Below are positions 7,584-16,077 of a stretch of 64,000 nucleotides of DNA, piece by piece. A model generated the notes under the pieces. The model had not been told where the DNA came from. It did no database searches and saw only the letters and a program-made list of their open reading frames with translations. The position numbers were made by a program, and so were the translations under genes. Position 1 is the first letter of the stretch, and each line of letters begins with the position of its first letter. Source of the DNA: an uncultured Dorea sp. (GTDB lineage: Bacteria > Bacillota > Clostridia > Lachnospirales > Lachnospiraceae); assembly GCA_948602995.1 (NCBI GenBank), contig CAPEBR010000007.1, forward strand, positions 1 through 64,000, written 5' to 3'.

Positions 7584-8246
7584 ATGGCATACTGCGTAAA
7601 ATGCGGAGCAAGAGTTGAGGATGATTTAAGATTCTGTCCATATTGTGGGGCAGAGATTCCGGTTGTGGAAAAAACAGAGGATCGGGCAGAGAATACATAT
7701 ACAGCGGGAGGTTCGGAAAAATCGCAAAGTTACACATATTATCAGGAAGGAACAAATGAACGCCAGACATACGGCACTCATCAGAACTTCAACGGGCAGC
7801 AGGCATACAGCGGGCAGCAAAGCTTCAATGAGCAGCATGCATACGGCATTCATCAGAACTTCAACGGACAACAGGCATTTGGCGGCCAGACAGGGTATTT
7901 TGAGGCTTCGGAGGTAAAACGTAATAAAGCAATGGGTGTATTATCTTATCTGGGAATCCTGGTGCTGATTCCGCTACTGGCCGGAGACAAGAGCTCTGCT
8001 TATGTAAAGCATCATGCAAATCAGGGTCTTGTATTTTTTATTCTGTCTTCTATCGTGGATTTTCTTGACGGGAAATGGATCGGGGGATTTTACTCCTGGT
8101 TTACTTTTGGCGGAAACTGGTTTTCCTGGATTATAGATCTTGCGGATTTCGCATGTCTGATTCTGCTTGTTATGGGAATCGTCTCTGCATGCAAAGGGAC
8201 AAGACAGGAACTCCCGATTATTGGAAAGATTAAAATTCTAAAATAA
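7584..8246 (+). CDS. Zinc-ribbon membrane protein (DUF4870-like C-terminus)
   Basis: 220 residues. The N-terminus is a zinc ribbon with two Cys pairs (YCVKCGARV and FCPYCGAEI). A Gln/Tyr/Asn-rich low-complexity linker at about 50-105 carries an internal duplication (HQNFNGQQA appears twice). The C-terminal half is hydrophobic, with about three membrane segments and the Y-V-K-x-H-A-N-Q-G motif typical of DUF4870-like proteins. Role unknown. It is the last gene of the 6637-8246 operon, with a strong terminator nine bases past the stop. Confidence 0.72.
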   Translation: MAYCVKCGARVEDDLRFCPYCGAEIPVVEKTEDRAENTYTAGGSEKSQSYTYYQEGTNERQTYGTHQNFNGQQAYSGQQSFNEQHAYGIHQNFNGQQAFGGQTGYFEASEVKRNKAMGVLSYLGILVLIPLLAGDKSSAYVKHHANQGLVFFILSSIVDFLDGKWIGGFYSWFTFGGNWFSWIIDLADFACLILLVMGIVSACKGTRQELPIIGKIKILK

Positions 8247-8254
8247 AGGAATAA

Positions 8255-8287
8255 GGGGCGGCCGCTTAAATGGTGACCGCCCCTCTT
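8255..8287. terminator. Bidirectional terminator between convergent genes
   Basis: GGGGCGG (8255-8261) pairs with CCGCCCC (8277-8283), followed by a T-rich stretch. It serves the zinc-ribbon operon and the convergent hsp20 gene. Confidence 0.75.
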
Positions 8288-8300
8288 TAACATTATATTC

Positions 8301-8723
8301 CTATTCGATTGTAATGAGCTTTGGCTGTTCTACTGCCTTCGGCACGTCCTTTGGTACCTGAAGTGCCAGGACGCCGTCCTTGAAAGCAGCCTTGATATCT
8401 TCCTGTGTTACTCTGTCGCCTACATAAAAGCTTCTGTTGCAGCTTCCAGTGTAGCGTTCCTTGCGTACACAGTTTCCCTTGGCGTCCTTTTCTTCCTTTG
8501 TCTTATTCCGGACTGCAGAAATCGTCAGATAGCCATCCTTCAGATCAGCCTTAATATCTTCCTTTGCATACCCTGGAAGTTCCATCTCAATCATATAGTT
8601 TCCATCCTTTTCATGGATGTCTGTCTTCATAATCTGCGAAGTAGCATTCTCAAACGGACGTGAGAAAAACGGATCCCTGAACATATCGTCAAATAAATTG
8701 TAATTCCTGTTTGCTAATAACAT
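8301..8723 (-). CDS. hsp20: Small heat-shock protein Hsp20
   Basis: 140 residues with AAGGAGG before the ATG. The alpha-crystallin domain spans about 30-135: Y-M-I-E-M-E-L-P-G-Y near its start and the G-V-L-A-L-Q-V-P beta-strand near its end. The C-terminal I-x-I/V tail motif appears as L-I-T-I-E. It is an ATP-independent holdase that keeps denatured proteins soluble. A CIRCE element about 105 bases upstream indicates HrcA repression and heat induction. Confidence 0.93.
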   Translation of the reverse strand: MLLANRNYNLFDDMFRDPFFSRPFENATSQIMKTDIHEKDGNYMIEMELPGYAKEDIKADLKDGYLTISAVRNKTKEEKDAKGNCVRKERYTGSCNRSFYVGDRVTQEDIKAAFKDGVLALQVPKDVPKAVEQPKLITIE

Positions 8724-8826
8724 AATGATTCCTCCTTAAAATTCTGCCTTCTGGAAATAGTATTCCAGAAAGGTATTTGAAATATGAATTGTTTTATTTG
8801 TTATAAATATTATATAACATATACTG

Positions 8827-8853
8827 TTAGCACTGTCAATAGGTGAGTGCTAA
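8827..8853. promoter_or_regulatory. CIRCE element (HrcA operator)
   Basis: TTAGCACTG, nine bases, GAGTGCTAA. Compared with the CIRCE consensus TTAGCACTC-N9-GAGTGCTAA there is one mismatch (last base of the left arm). It lies upstream of hsp20 on the minus strand, in the gap shared with the divergent merR gene. Confidence 0.9.
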
Positions 8854-8925
8854 TTTTTTATGAAGAATTTATGAACTCCTGAAAAAGCCTTAGGGGAGCT
8901 CTTGAGGCGAAAAATGTCCGCCCTC

Positions 8926-8956
8926 TTGACTTGGAGTATACTCCAGGTGCTATACT
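8926..8956 (+). promoter_or_regulatory. MerR-type promoter with 19-bp spacer
   Basis: TTGACT (8926-8931) and TATACT (8951-8956) are 19 bases apart. The spacer holds the dyad CTTGGAGTATACTCCAG. The long spacer with a central dyad is the hallmark of promoters twisted into activity by MerR regulators. The dyad half-sites resemble those of the NmlR/AdhR group. Confidence 0.85.
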
Positions 8957-8990
8957 GCTTATATTACAATTCAGAGAAGGAGCAGACTGC

Positions 8991-9368
8991 ATGACGATTT
9001 CTGAGGTGAGTGAAAAGTATGGGCTTTCACAGGATACTCTTCGTTATTATGAACGCATCGGCGTGATTCCGCCGGTGAAGCGCAAGGCAGGGGGAGTACG
9101 GGATTATACGGAGGAGGATCTGGGATGGATTGAGCTTGCAAAGTGTATGCGAAGTGCCGGACTTTCCATGGAGGCATTAATTCAATATGTAAATCTTGCC
9201 AGGCAGGGGGACGAGACCATTGCTGCAAGGCGTGATCTGCTGAATGAGCAGAGGAAGCAGCTGATGAAGCAGTATGAGGCAATCCGCGCGGCAAAGGAAC
9301 GTCTGGATTATAAGATCTCCCGGTACGATGAGGCGATGGAGACCGGCAGATTAAGCTGGGATAAATAA
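8991..9368 (+). CDS. MerR-family transcriptional regulator (AdhR/NmlR-like)
   Basis: 125 residues from the ATG at 8991 (GAAGGAG site); an upstream ATG at 8931 lies inside the promoter and is rejected. The winged HTH is MTISEVSEKYGLSQDTLRYY with the RYYERIGVIPP motif, followed by a coiled-coil dimer helix. No metal-binding Cys cluster is evident except one Cys in the helix region (AKCMRSAGLS), the position used by thiol/aldehyde-sensing NmlR/AdhR proteins. It is followed by two aldo/keto reductases it may control. Confidence 0.87.
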   Translation: MTISEVSEKYGLSQDTLRYYERIGVIPPVKRKAGGVRDYTEEDLGWIELAKCMRSAGLSMEALIQYVNLARQGDETIAARRDLLNEQRKQLMKQYEAIRAAKERLDYKISRYDEAMETGRLSWDK

Positions 9369-9478
9369 AGCTGGATGCATACTATGAGCGAACGGTTAGT
9401 CCGTGAATAGTAATTCATAAGGAGTGTTAGTAAAAGGTGATCCAAAAGGACACTGAAAAATAAAAGGAGGATACAGAT

Positions 9479-10603
9479 ATGATTTATAAGAAGTTTGAGG
9501 ATTTACAATTATCGGCACTTGGCATGGGAAATATGCGGCTTCCTGTTATCAACGGGGATGATGCACGTATTGACGAGGCGGCAGCGGCAGAGATGGTTGA
9601 GTACGCTATGAGCCATGGCATTAATTATTATGATACAGCCTGGGGATATCATAACGGAAATTCCGAGACGGTTGTGGGTAATCTCCTCAGTAAATATCCC
9701 CGGAACAGCTTTTATCTGGCCACAAAGTTTCCGGGATATGATCTTGCTAATATGACGAAGGTGGAAGAGATTTTTGAAAAACAGCTTGAAAAGTGCAAGG
9801 TGGAATATTTTGACTTTTATCTGTTCCACAATGTATGTGAGATGAATATTGAACAATATCTAGATCAGCAGTATGGCATATTTGAATATCTGATGAAGCA
9901 GAAGGAAAATGGAAGAATAAGGCATCTGGGATTTTCGGCCCATGGATCCTGTGATGTGATTAAGCGTTTTCTTGACGTATATGGAGAGCACATGGAATTC
10001 TGCCAGCTCCAAGTCAACTATGTGGACTGGACACTGCAGAACGCAAAGGAGAAGATGGAGCTGTTAGAGAAGCATCACATCCCGGTATGGGTTATGGAAC
10101 CTCTGCGCGGAGGTATGCTGGCAAAGCATTCTGAGGAAAATACTGCGAAGCTTAAAGAACTGCGCCCGGACGAGGCAGTGCCGGCATGGGCATTCCGGTT
10201 TTTACAGAGTCTTCCGGGTGTGACTATGATTCTTTCCGGAATGTCTGATTTTGAACAGATGAAGGCAAATATACATACCTTTGAGACAGAGAAGCCTTTA
10301 AATGACAAGGAGATGACAGAGCTTCTTGGCATTGCGGGAAAGATGGTAAATGGAGTGCCCTGTACAAAATGTCATTACTGTACCAGTCATTGTCCGCAGG
10401 AAATCGATATTCCGTTCATGATCGGGCTGTACAATGAGCATGTATTTACCGGCGGCGGATTCATTGCCCCCATGGCATTAATGGCGGTTCCGAAGGAACA
10501 CAAGCCCTCGGCATGTGTAGGATGCAGGAGCTGTGAGGCAGTCTGTCCGCAGCAGATTAAGATTTCAGAAGTACTGGCTGACTTTGTGACAAAGCTGGCA
10601 TAA
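9479..10603 (+). CDS. Aldo/keto reductase with C-terminal 2[4Fe-4S]-type region
   Basis: 374 residues with AAAAGGAGG before the ATG. The N-terminal 280 residues form the AKR TIM barrel (YDTAWGYHNG with the catalytic Tyr, then FHNVCEMN). The C-terminal 80 residues carry ferredoxin-like clusters: CTKCHYCTSHCPQEI and CVGCRSCEAVCPQQI. This fused architecture is common in anaerobic Firmicutes and is thought to link carbonyl reduction to ferredoxin-type electron transfer. It lies 110 bases after the MerR gene and 35 bases before a paralogue. Confidence 0.88.
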   Translation: MIYKKFEDLQLSALGMGNMRLPVINGDDARIDEAAAAEMVEYAMSHGINYYDTAWGYHNGNSETVVGNLLSKYPRNSFYLATKFPGYDLANMTKVEEIFEKQLEKCKVEYFDFYLFHNVCEMNIEQYLDQQYGIFEYLMKQKENGRIRHLGFSAHGSCDVIKRFLDVYGEHMEFCQLQVNYVDWTLQNAKEKMELLEKHHIPVWVMEPLRGGMLAKHSEENTAKLKELRPDEAVPAWAFRFLQSLPGVTMILSGMSDFEQMKANIHTFETEKPLNDKEMTELLGIAGKMVNGVPCTKCHYCTSHCPQEIDIPFMIGLYNEHVFTGGGFIAPMALMAVPKEHKPSACVGCRSCEAVCPQQIKISEVLADFVTKLA

Positions 10604-10638
10604 GAATGCCGTACGATTATAAAGGGGGATAATGGAGT

Positions 10639-11787
10639 ATGATTTATCGGGAACTTGGTAATACCGGGATTAAAGTCAGTGAAATTGGAATAGGCTGCGA
10701 GGGCTTTATAGATAAAACTGCTGACCAGGTGAGAGAATTTGTGGATCTGATGGAGCAGGAGGGGGTAAATTGTATTGATTTATATTCTCCGAATCCAGTG
10801 TTCAGGAGCTCTCTCGGGGCGGCCTTGGCAGGAAGAAGAGAAAAATTTGTCCTGCAGGCGCATCTGTGTACGATCTGGAAGGACGGACAGTATAAAAGGA
10901 CAAGGGATATCAAGGAAGTAAAGGAAGGATTTGCAGACCAGCTAAAGCGTCTCGGGACAGATTATGTAGAGATCGGCATGATTCATTACGTGGATTCTGT
11001 AGAGGAGTGGAGAAACGTGGCGGACGGGCCGGTTATGCAATATGCGCGTATGCTTAAGGAGGAAGGGGTCGTTAAGACCATCGGACTTTCCAGCCATAAT
11101 CCAGAAGCTGCACTTGAGGCCATAAGAGGCGGGGATATTGATGTGCTGATGTTCAGCGTAAACCCCTGCTATGATCTGATGCCTGCCAGCGAGGATGTAG
11201 AAGACCTCTGGAATGAGAAAAATTATGAGAAGCCGCTCCTTAATATGGAGCCGGCAAGACAGGAGCTCTATGAGGAATGCCAAAGGCGCGGAGTTGGCAT
11301 TACGGTTATGAAGGCATTTGGCGGCGGGGATCTGTTGGACGGAGAATTATCGCCTGCCGGAAAGGCTCTGAATGCTTTCCAGTGCCTGAGCTATGCCCTG
11401 ACGCGTCCCGCGGTGGCAACTGTACTGTCAGGCGCCAGATCTCTTCAGGAATTAAAAAGTGACATTGCGTATGAGTCTGCAAAAGAGGAAGAGAGGGACT
11501 ATGCACCGGCACTTGCGGCATTTCCTAAGATCAGCTGGGCAGGGCACTGTATGTACTGTGGGCACTGCGCGCCGTGTCCGAAGGGGATTGACGTGGCTAT
11601 GGTTACAAAGCTTCTGAACCTGGCTGTTGCACAAGACGGGATTCCGGAGACGGTACGGGAGCATTATGCAGTACTTTCCCATACTGCAGGAGAATGTGCG
11701 GCATGCGGTGTATGTGAAAAGAGATGCCCATTCCAGGTAAAGATAGCCCTGAACATGAAAAAAGCAGCAGAGTTATTTGGAAAATAG
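10639..11787 (+). CDS. Aldo/keto reductase with C-terminal iron-sulfur region, paralogue
   Basis: 382 residues with AAGGGGG upstream. AKR barrel at the N-terminus (MIYRELGNTGIKVSEIGIGC, MIHYVD) and two Cys clusters at the end (CMYCGHCAPCPKGI, CAACGVCEKRCPFQV). It is a distant paralogue of the gene 35 bases upstream and is probably co-transcribed. In the barrel the usual Asp-x-x-x-x-Tyr pair reads C-I-D-L-Y, so catalytic Tyr spacing is retained. The physiological substrate is unknown; regulation by the adjacent MerR protein is likely. Confidence 0.87.
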   Translation: MIYRELGNTGIKVSEIGIGCEGFIDKTADQVREFVDLMEQEGVNCIDLYSPNPVFRSSLGAALAGRREKFVLQAHLCTIWKDGQYKRTRDIKEVKEGFADQLKRLGTDYVEIGMIHYVDSVEEWRNVADGPVMQYARMLKEEGVVKTIGLSSHNPEAALEAIRGGDIDVLMFSVNPCYDLMPASEDVEDLWNEKNYEKPLLNMEPARQELYEECQRRGVGITVMKAFGGGDLLDGELSPAGKALNAFQCLSYALTRPAVATVLSGARSLQELKSDIAYESAKEEERDYAPALAAFPKISWAGHCMYCGHCAPCPKGIDVAMVTKLLNLAVAQDGIPETVREHYAVLSHTAGECAACGVCEKRCPFQVKIALNMKKAAELFGK

Positions 11788-11820
11788 GTTAAGAAAGTAT
11801 GCCGCTTTGCGGCTGGCACG

Positions 11821-11865
11821 ATACTCATGGCAGATCTCATCGGCCGTGAGTATTATATATTTTAG
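11821..11865 (+). terminator. Probable terminator after the aldo/keto reductase genes
   Basis: ATACTCATGGC (11821-11831) pairs with GCCGTGAGTAT (11843-11853), then TATATTTTAG. The arms resemble a decayed GTTACTATTCACGG repeat end. Confidence 0.5.
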
Positions 11866-11940
11866 TTATTTTTATTTTAGAGAATTTTTAGATGGTTTCT
11901 TAATATTTTATGAAGTTTTCTAAAGAAAAGCAGAAAGTTG

Positions 11941-11969
11941 TTGTGAATCAAAGAATATCTTGTTATACT
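11941..11969 (+). promoter_or_regulatory. Sigma-A promoter of the phospholipid operon
   Basis: TTGTGA (11941-11946), 17 bases, TATACT (11964-11969), about 50 bases before the PAP2 gene start. Confidence 0.65.
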
Positions 11970-12020
11970 CTTACACATACTACATGATGAACAAGGGCAT
12001 TACGTAAGGAGCAGATAAGT

Positions 12021-12707
12021 ATGGGCAGATTTCGAAAAATACTGGCTGGAATGATCCCGGAATATAGTTGGTTTCCGCTCATTCTGGCTCTTTCTTTTGA
12101 TAGCGGAGTTTATGTTGCAGCGAGGATGATTGCAGGCGAATGGCATCATTATAATATGGAAAGCAGCCTGGATAAGATGGTTCCGTTCTGGACGCCTGCA
12201 GTGACAGTTTATCTGGGATGCTATTTGTTCTGGGCAGTGAATTATATCCTGATCGCCAGACAGGACAAGAAAGCAGTTTGTCAGTTTTTTTGGAGTGATT
12301 TCATAGCGCATGTGATCTGCTTTGCGATTTTTCTGTTGTTTCCAACAACAAATATTCGTCCTGCGCTAGAACCGGACGGAGTATGGAATCGGCTTATGCT
12401 GTGGGTGTTCTCAGTGGATGCGGCGGATAACCTGTTCCCCTCCATTCACTGCATGGTGAGCTGGTTCTGCTTTATCGGAATAAGAGGAAGGAGGGAAATC
12501 CCGCTGTGGTACAAGCTGTTTTCCTGCGTAATGGCACTTATGGTCTGTGCATCCACTCTCTTTACCAGACAACATGTCATTATAGATGTGCTTGGGGGCG
12601 TGGTCCTGGCAGAGCTGTGCTTCTATATTGGCAGGAGAAAGAGGCCGAGGCGCGTCTATGAAAGGATCCTTTTCCCGAAGAGCAGGAAGGGGGAGCTGAA
12701 TGCATAG
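12021..12707 (+). CDS. PAP2-family membrane phosphatase-like protein
   Basis: 228 residues, multi-pass membrane protein. PAP2 catalytic motifs are visible: FPSIH for the P-S-x-H motif and TRQHVIIDVLGG for the R-x-x-x-x-H-x-x-x-D motif at the C-terminus. The family removes phosphate from phosphatidate, undecaprenyl diphosphate or phosphatidylglycerol phosphate. It begins a four-gene operon for phospholipid metabolism, with overlapping or closely spaced starts down to psd. The exact lipid substrate cannot be read from the sequence. Confidence 0.82.
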   Translation: MGRFRKILAGMIPEYSWFPLILALSFDSGVYVAARMIAGEWHHYNMESSLDKMVPFWTPAVTVYLGCYLFWAVNYILIARQDKKAVCQFFWSDFIAHVICFAIFLLFPTTNIRPALEPDGVWNRLMLWVFSVDAADNLFPSIHCMVSWFCFIGIRGRREIPLWYKLFSCVMALMVCASTLFTRQHVIIDVLGGVVLAELCFYIGRRKRPRRVYERILFPKSRKGELNA

Positions 12708-13761
12708 CAAAAAAAAGATCATTGGAAATGGCATTTTTCTGCTGTCTGTATTCCTGCTTACCCTGTATGGTGTCTTTCACGGAGAAGATCTGGAAAAAAT
12801 GTTTGCCGCAATTAAGGAGGCAGATGTAAAGTGGCTTGTCCCGGGAGTACTCTTTGTAGTATTATTTATCTGGGGCGAATCTATTATTATATGGTATATG
12901 ATGCGTTCTTTCGGTATCTTTCTTAAGAAAAGAATCTGCTTTTTATTTTCCTCTGTAGGATTTTTCTTCAGCTGCATCACTCCGTCAGCAAGTGGGGGGC
13001 AGCCCATGCAGATTTACTATATGAGGAAGGAGCGGATTCCAATCCCGGTTTCTACAGTTATTCTGATGGTTGTGACGATTACATACAAGCTGGTGCTTGT
13101 TATAATAGGCCTTGGGGTTCTTATGCTCGGCAGAGGATTCTGTTGTCATTATCTGGGAGAGATCTTGCCGGTTTATTATCTGGGGCTTGCACTGAATGTT
13201 GCCTGTGTCGGATTTATGATTGTACTGTTATTCCACCCGGTTCTTGTCGAAAGGTTTTTGGTTTCAGGACTGGGATGCATGGAAAGATTTAAGATTATGA
13301 AGAGGAGGAGAGCCCGCAGGGAGAAGCTGCTTAAGGCCATGCAGGTCTACAGGGAGACTGCGGACTATCTGAGAAAACACAGGACAGTGCTTGCTCTCGT
13401 AATGCTTATTACTTTTATACAGCGGTTGATCCTGTTTGGCGTTACCTGGACGGTATACCGGGCATTCAGAATGTCAGGTGTGGATGCCGCGGATGTTGTA
13501 CTCCTTCAGGCGGTTATATCTGTTTCCGTTGACATGCTTCCTCTTCCTGGCGGGATGGGGATCAGCGAATCCCTGTTCCTAAAAATCTTTCGTCCGGTTT
13601 TCGGAACCTTCCTTTTGCCGGCAATGGTACTTTCCCGGGGAATCGGTTACTACAGCCAGCTATTAATCAGCGCTGTGTTTACGGTAACAGCGCAGTTATA
13701 TTATACATGGAGAAGCCGGATGAAAAATGAAACAGGGCTTCAGCAGGGGGTTGCAAAATGA
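12700..13761 (+). CDS. YbhN/MprF-N-like flippase-domain membrane protein
   Basis: 353 residues, about eight membrane segments. The family signature near the C-terminus is DMLPLPGGMGISESLFL, and the early S-A-S-G-G-Q-P motif is also typical of lysylphosphatidylglycerol synthase transmembrane regions. Members of this family (MprF N-terminal half) move charged lipids across the membrane. There is no aminoacyl-transferase domain here, so this is a stand-alone flippase-like protein. Its start overlaps the PAP2 stop by eight bases. Confidence 0.82.
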   Translation: MHSKKKIIGNGIFLLSVFLLTLYGVFHGEDLEKMFAAIKEADVKWLVPGVLFVVLFIWGESIIIWYMMRSFGIFLKKRICFLFSSVGFFFSCITPSASGGQPMQIYYMRKERIPIPVSTVILMVVTITYKLVLVIIGLGVLMLGRGFCCHYLGEILPVYYLGLALNVACVGFMIVLLFHPVLVERFLVSGLGCMERFKIMKRRRARREKLLKAMQVYRETADYLRKHRTVLALVMLITFIQRLILFGVTWTVYRAFRMSGVDAADVVLLQAVISVSVDMLPLPGGMGISESLFLKIFRPVFGTFLLPAMVLSRGIGYYSQLLISAVFTVTAQLYYTWRSRMKNETGLQQGVAK

Positions 13762-14408
13762 TAGGTTTTTATGATTATACGGTTGTTCTTACATATATTG
13801 GTTTTGCATCGGGCATTACCGGAATGTTCTGTGCATCTACAAGACATCTGAGATGGGCAGTCTTTTTTCTTGCCTTTTCGGGATTTTGTGACATGTTTGA
13901 CGGAAAGATTGCCAGGACAAAAAAGAACAGGACAGAGGATGAGAAGAACTTCGGAATCCAGATTGATTCTTTGTGCGATATCGTCTGCTTTGGCATCCTG
14001 CCTGTGCTGATCTGTTTTAAGCTTGGCATGAGGCATATCTACAGCATGGCAATCCTGATCTTTTACGGACTGGCCGGAGTAATCCGCCTTGGATATTTTA
14101 ATGTAATGGAGACAAAAAGGCAGGCAGAAACGGACGAAAACCGGAAATATTATCAGGGACTGCCCATTACATCCATGGCAATTGCACTGCCCCTCTTCGT
14201 TGTGGTGTCGCCTTTATTTCCGAATCATATGACATTTACAGTGCTGCTTCATGTTCTTGTGACAGTAATCGGAATCCTGTTCGTGGCAGACTTTAAAATA
14301 AGAAAATTGTCAACCCGGGAGCTTTTTCTGCTTGTTGCGGTTGTTGCTACGGCCGTGGCGGTTATTATCTTTGTCTGGCGGAGCTGGTGGCGGCTTTTGC
14401 ATTTTTAA
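13758..14408 (+). CDS. pssA: CDP-diacylglycerol-serine O-phosphatidyltransferase
   Basis: 216 residues with about six membrane segments. The CDP-alcohol phosphotransferase motif is clear near residues 40-75 (CDMFDGKIAR, then GIQIDSLCD), with 12 rather than 8 residues between the Arg and Gly, an arrangement known from clostridial PssA. The enzyme makes phosphatidylserine from CDP-diacylglycerol and L-serine. Its start overlaps the upstream gene by four bases. Phosphatidylserine decarboxylase follows, so the pair makes phosphatidylethanolamine. Confidence 0.88.
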   Translation: MIGFYDYTVVLTYIGFASGITGMFCASTRHLRWAVFFLAFSGFCDMFDGKIARTKKNRTEDEKNFGIQIDSLCDIVCFGILPVLICFKLGMRHIYSMAILIFYGLAGVIRLGYFNVMETKRQAETDENRKYYQGLPITSMAIALPLFVVVSPLFPNHMTFTVLLHVLVTVIGILFVADFKIRKLSTRELFLLVAVVATAVAVIIFVWRSWWRLLHF

Positions 14409-14431
14409 CGATTTACCAGGAGGAAAGATGT

Positions 14432-15343
14432 ATGTATTTAGTTGCAGACCGGAATGGAAAGACTGAGGAAGAGAATTCTCTTCAGGATAAGATCCTCAGG
14501 TGGATGTATGGACATCTCCTGGGAAGATGTCTGTTAAGACCGCTTATTATGCCGGGTGTGTCAAGGCTTGGAGGAAAGCTTCTGGATCTGCGTATGTCCA
14601 GAGTTTTGGTCGCCCCTTTTGTACGCGGCCTTTCCATTGATATGACAGACTATGAACAAAAGGAGTATGCCTCTTATAATGATTTTTTTAAGCGGAAGCT
14701 CCGGCCGGGAGCCCGTCAGATTGAGAATGCACCGGAGATTCTGGTCAGCCCGTGTGACAGCAGGCTTAGCGTCTATGAAGTTGGATCTGAGAGTACATTT
14801 AAGGTAAAGCATACAAGCTATACGTTGGCAACGCTTTTGCGCGACTGGTGGCTTGCCGACCAGTATGCGGGAGGATACGTATGGATCTTCCGCCTTCGTG
14901 TAGACGACTGTCACCGGTATATCTACGTTGACTGCGGAAAAGAATCAAAAAGGCGTGTAATACCAGGGGTATTTCACACAGTTAACCCTGCGGCGGGAGA
15001 CCGATTTCCGATTTATAAAGAAAATACCAGGGAATATTCTGTGCTTAAATCCGAAAACTTTGGCGAGATTCTCCAAATGGAAGTGGGCGCCCTGTTTGTG
15101 GGTAAGATTGAGAACCACCGGGTGAGCGACACTGTAAAGAGAGGGCAGGAAAAGGGCAGTTTTGCCTTCGGGGGATCCACGATTATTCTCATGACGCGTA
15201 AGGGCAGAGTCCGCCCGGACCAGGATATCCTTGAGAACTCAGCCAGAGGCATAGAGACCCGGGTAAAACTGGGAGAACGTGTTGGAATTAAAAATTTTGA
15301 AAAACCTTTCCTTGACAAATCTGGATTCCATGCATATAATTAG
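14432..15343 (+). CDS. psd: Phosphatidylserine decarboxylase proenzyme
   Basis: 303 residues from the ATG at 14432 (AGGAGG eight bases upstream). An in-frame ATG 45 bases earlier lies inside pssA without a site. The self-cleavage motif is F-A-F-G-G-S-T near residue 250; the Gly-Ser bond is cut to make the pyruvoyl group. A conserved H-R-Y-I-Y-V-D-C-G segment lies in the centre. It converts phosphatidylserine to phosphatidylethanolamine at the membrane and is the last gene of the operon. The ssrA gene follows after 65 bases. Confidence 0.92.
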   Translation: MYLVADRNGKTEEENSLQDKILRWMYGHLLGRCLLRPLIMPGVSRLGGKLLDLRMSRVLVAPFVRGLSIDMTDYEQKEYASYNDFFKRKLRPGARQIENAPEILVSPCDSRLSVYEVGSESTFKVKHTSYTLATLLRDWWLADQYAGGYVWIFRLRVDDCHRYIYVDCGKESKRRVIPGVFHTVNPAAGDRFPIYKENTREYSVLKSENFGEILQMEVGALFVGKIENHRVSDTVKRGQEKGSFAFGGSTIILMTRKGRVRPDQDILENSARGIETRVKLGERVGIKNFEKPFLDKSGFHAYN

Positions 15344-15408
15344 AATACAGAAAGAAAAAACAGCAATATGAAGATGTCTGCGAACCAGAGAATAAGCAGT
15401 ATATATCA

Positions 15409-15757
15409 GGGCTTGTACTGGTTTCGACGGGGGTCAGAAAGTTGGAGAAGCCATCCGTAGCGGGACACTACGTTAAAAGTTCCAATTAAATATAAACGCA
15501 GACAATAGAGAATTAGCGTACGCTGCCTAGTATTGGCGGCAGTCGGCCTTAGGTTATCCGCTGCTTAAGCAGCCGGCTTCAACTAAGCGGAGCACTTCGT
15601 TTCCAAAGCTTTGAGGAGATGGAAGAATTTATGAAGCTACTGAATCCAGTAACCTGTCATTAGGTGACTGGACAAGGGAATGTTAATATAATGACTGTGA
15701 TGGGAGAAGCTCTGATGGATGGGCTTTCGGACGCGGGTTCAACTCCCGCCAGGTCCA
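15409..15757 (+). ncRNA. ssrA: Transfer-messenger RNA (tmRNA)
   Basis: One-piece tmRNA. The 5' end GGGCTTGTACTGGTTTCGAC carries the conserved ACTGGTTTCGACGGG stretch. The 3' end CGGGTTCAACTCCCGCCAGG is the T-arm and acceptor, with the acceptor stem GGGCTTG pairing with CAGGTCC. The CCA tail is not encoded (the following bases are CTT). The tag frame at 15498-15530 reads A-D-N-R-E-L-A-Y-A-A then TAG. It rescues stalled ribosomes and tags the nascent protein for proteolysis. The strong CCACCCTG/CAGGGTGG terminator lies downstream. Confidence 0.96.
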
Positions 15758-15829
15758 CTTAAACGCATTAAGTCGAACTCTGCATATGGAATTGTCATAT
15801 ACAGAAATATGTAAAGAAACAGAAAAAAG

Positions 15830-15866
15830 CCACCCTGTATTTAGTCAAAGTTCCAGGGTGGTTTTT
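15830..15866 (+). terminator. Rho-independent terminator of ssrA
   Basis: CCACCCTG (15830-15837) pairs with CAGGGTGG (15854-15861), followed by TTTTTC. Confidence 0.85.
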
Positions 15867-15876
15867 CTATGTAGAC

Positions 15877-15957
15877 TTACTTACAAAACGATGTAAGCAA
15901 CGCCAAAAGGAACAGACCAAAGGCCATAATGTCCTTAAAATCAAAATAATTTTTCAT
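15877..15957 (-). CDS. Small hydrophobic peptide, possible holin-like type I toxin
   Basis: 26-residue ORF, ATG at 15957 and TAA at 15877-15879: a charged start (MKNYFDFKD) followed by one membrane segment (IMAFGLFLLALLTSFCK). Length and layout resemble the putative holin-like toxin peptides of Firmicutes. It sits between the rpsI terminator and the ssrA terminator on the minus strand. The ribosome site is weak and no antisense promoter was recognised, so this may also be a chance ORF. Confidence 0.4.
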   Translation of the reverse strand: MKNYFDFKDIMAFGLFLLALLTSFCK

Positions 15958-16022
15958 AGGCTTACCGTGAAAATTTTGTGTGATTTTGTACTGTTTCATA
16001 GGAAATTCGGAGTATAAGAAAA

Positions 16023-16047
16023 CCCCGGAAATACGCTGTTTCCGGGG
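16023..16047 (-). terminator. Terminator of the rplM-rpsI operon
   Basis: CCCCGGAAA (16023-16031) and TTTCCGGGG (16039-16047) form a nine-pair stem with a seven-base loop and T-run on the minus strand, about 30 bases after rpsI. Confidence 0.85.
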
Positions 16048-16077
16048 TTTTTCTCTCTTTTGCAATATTCGACTGAA

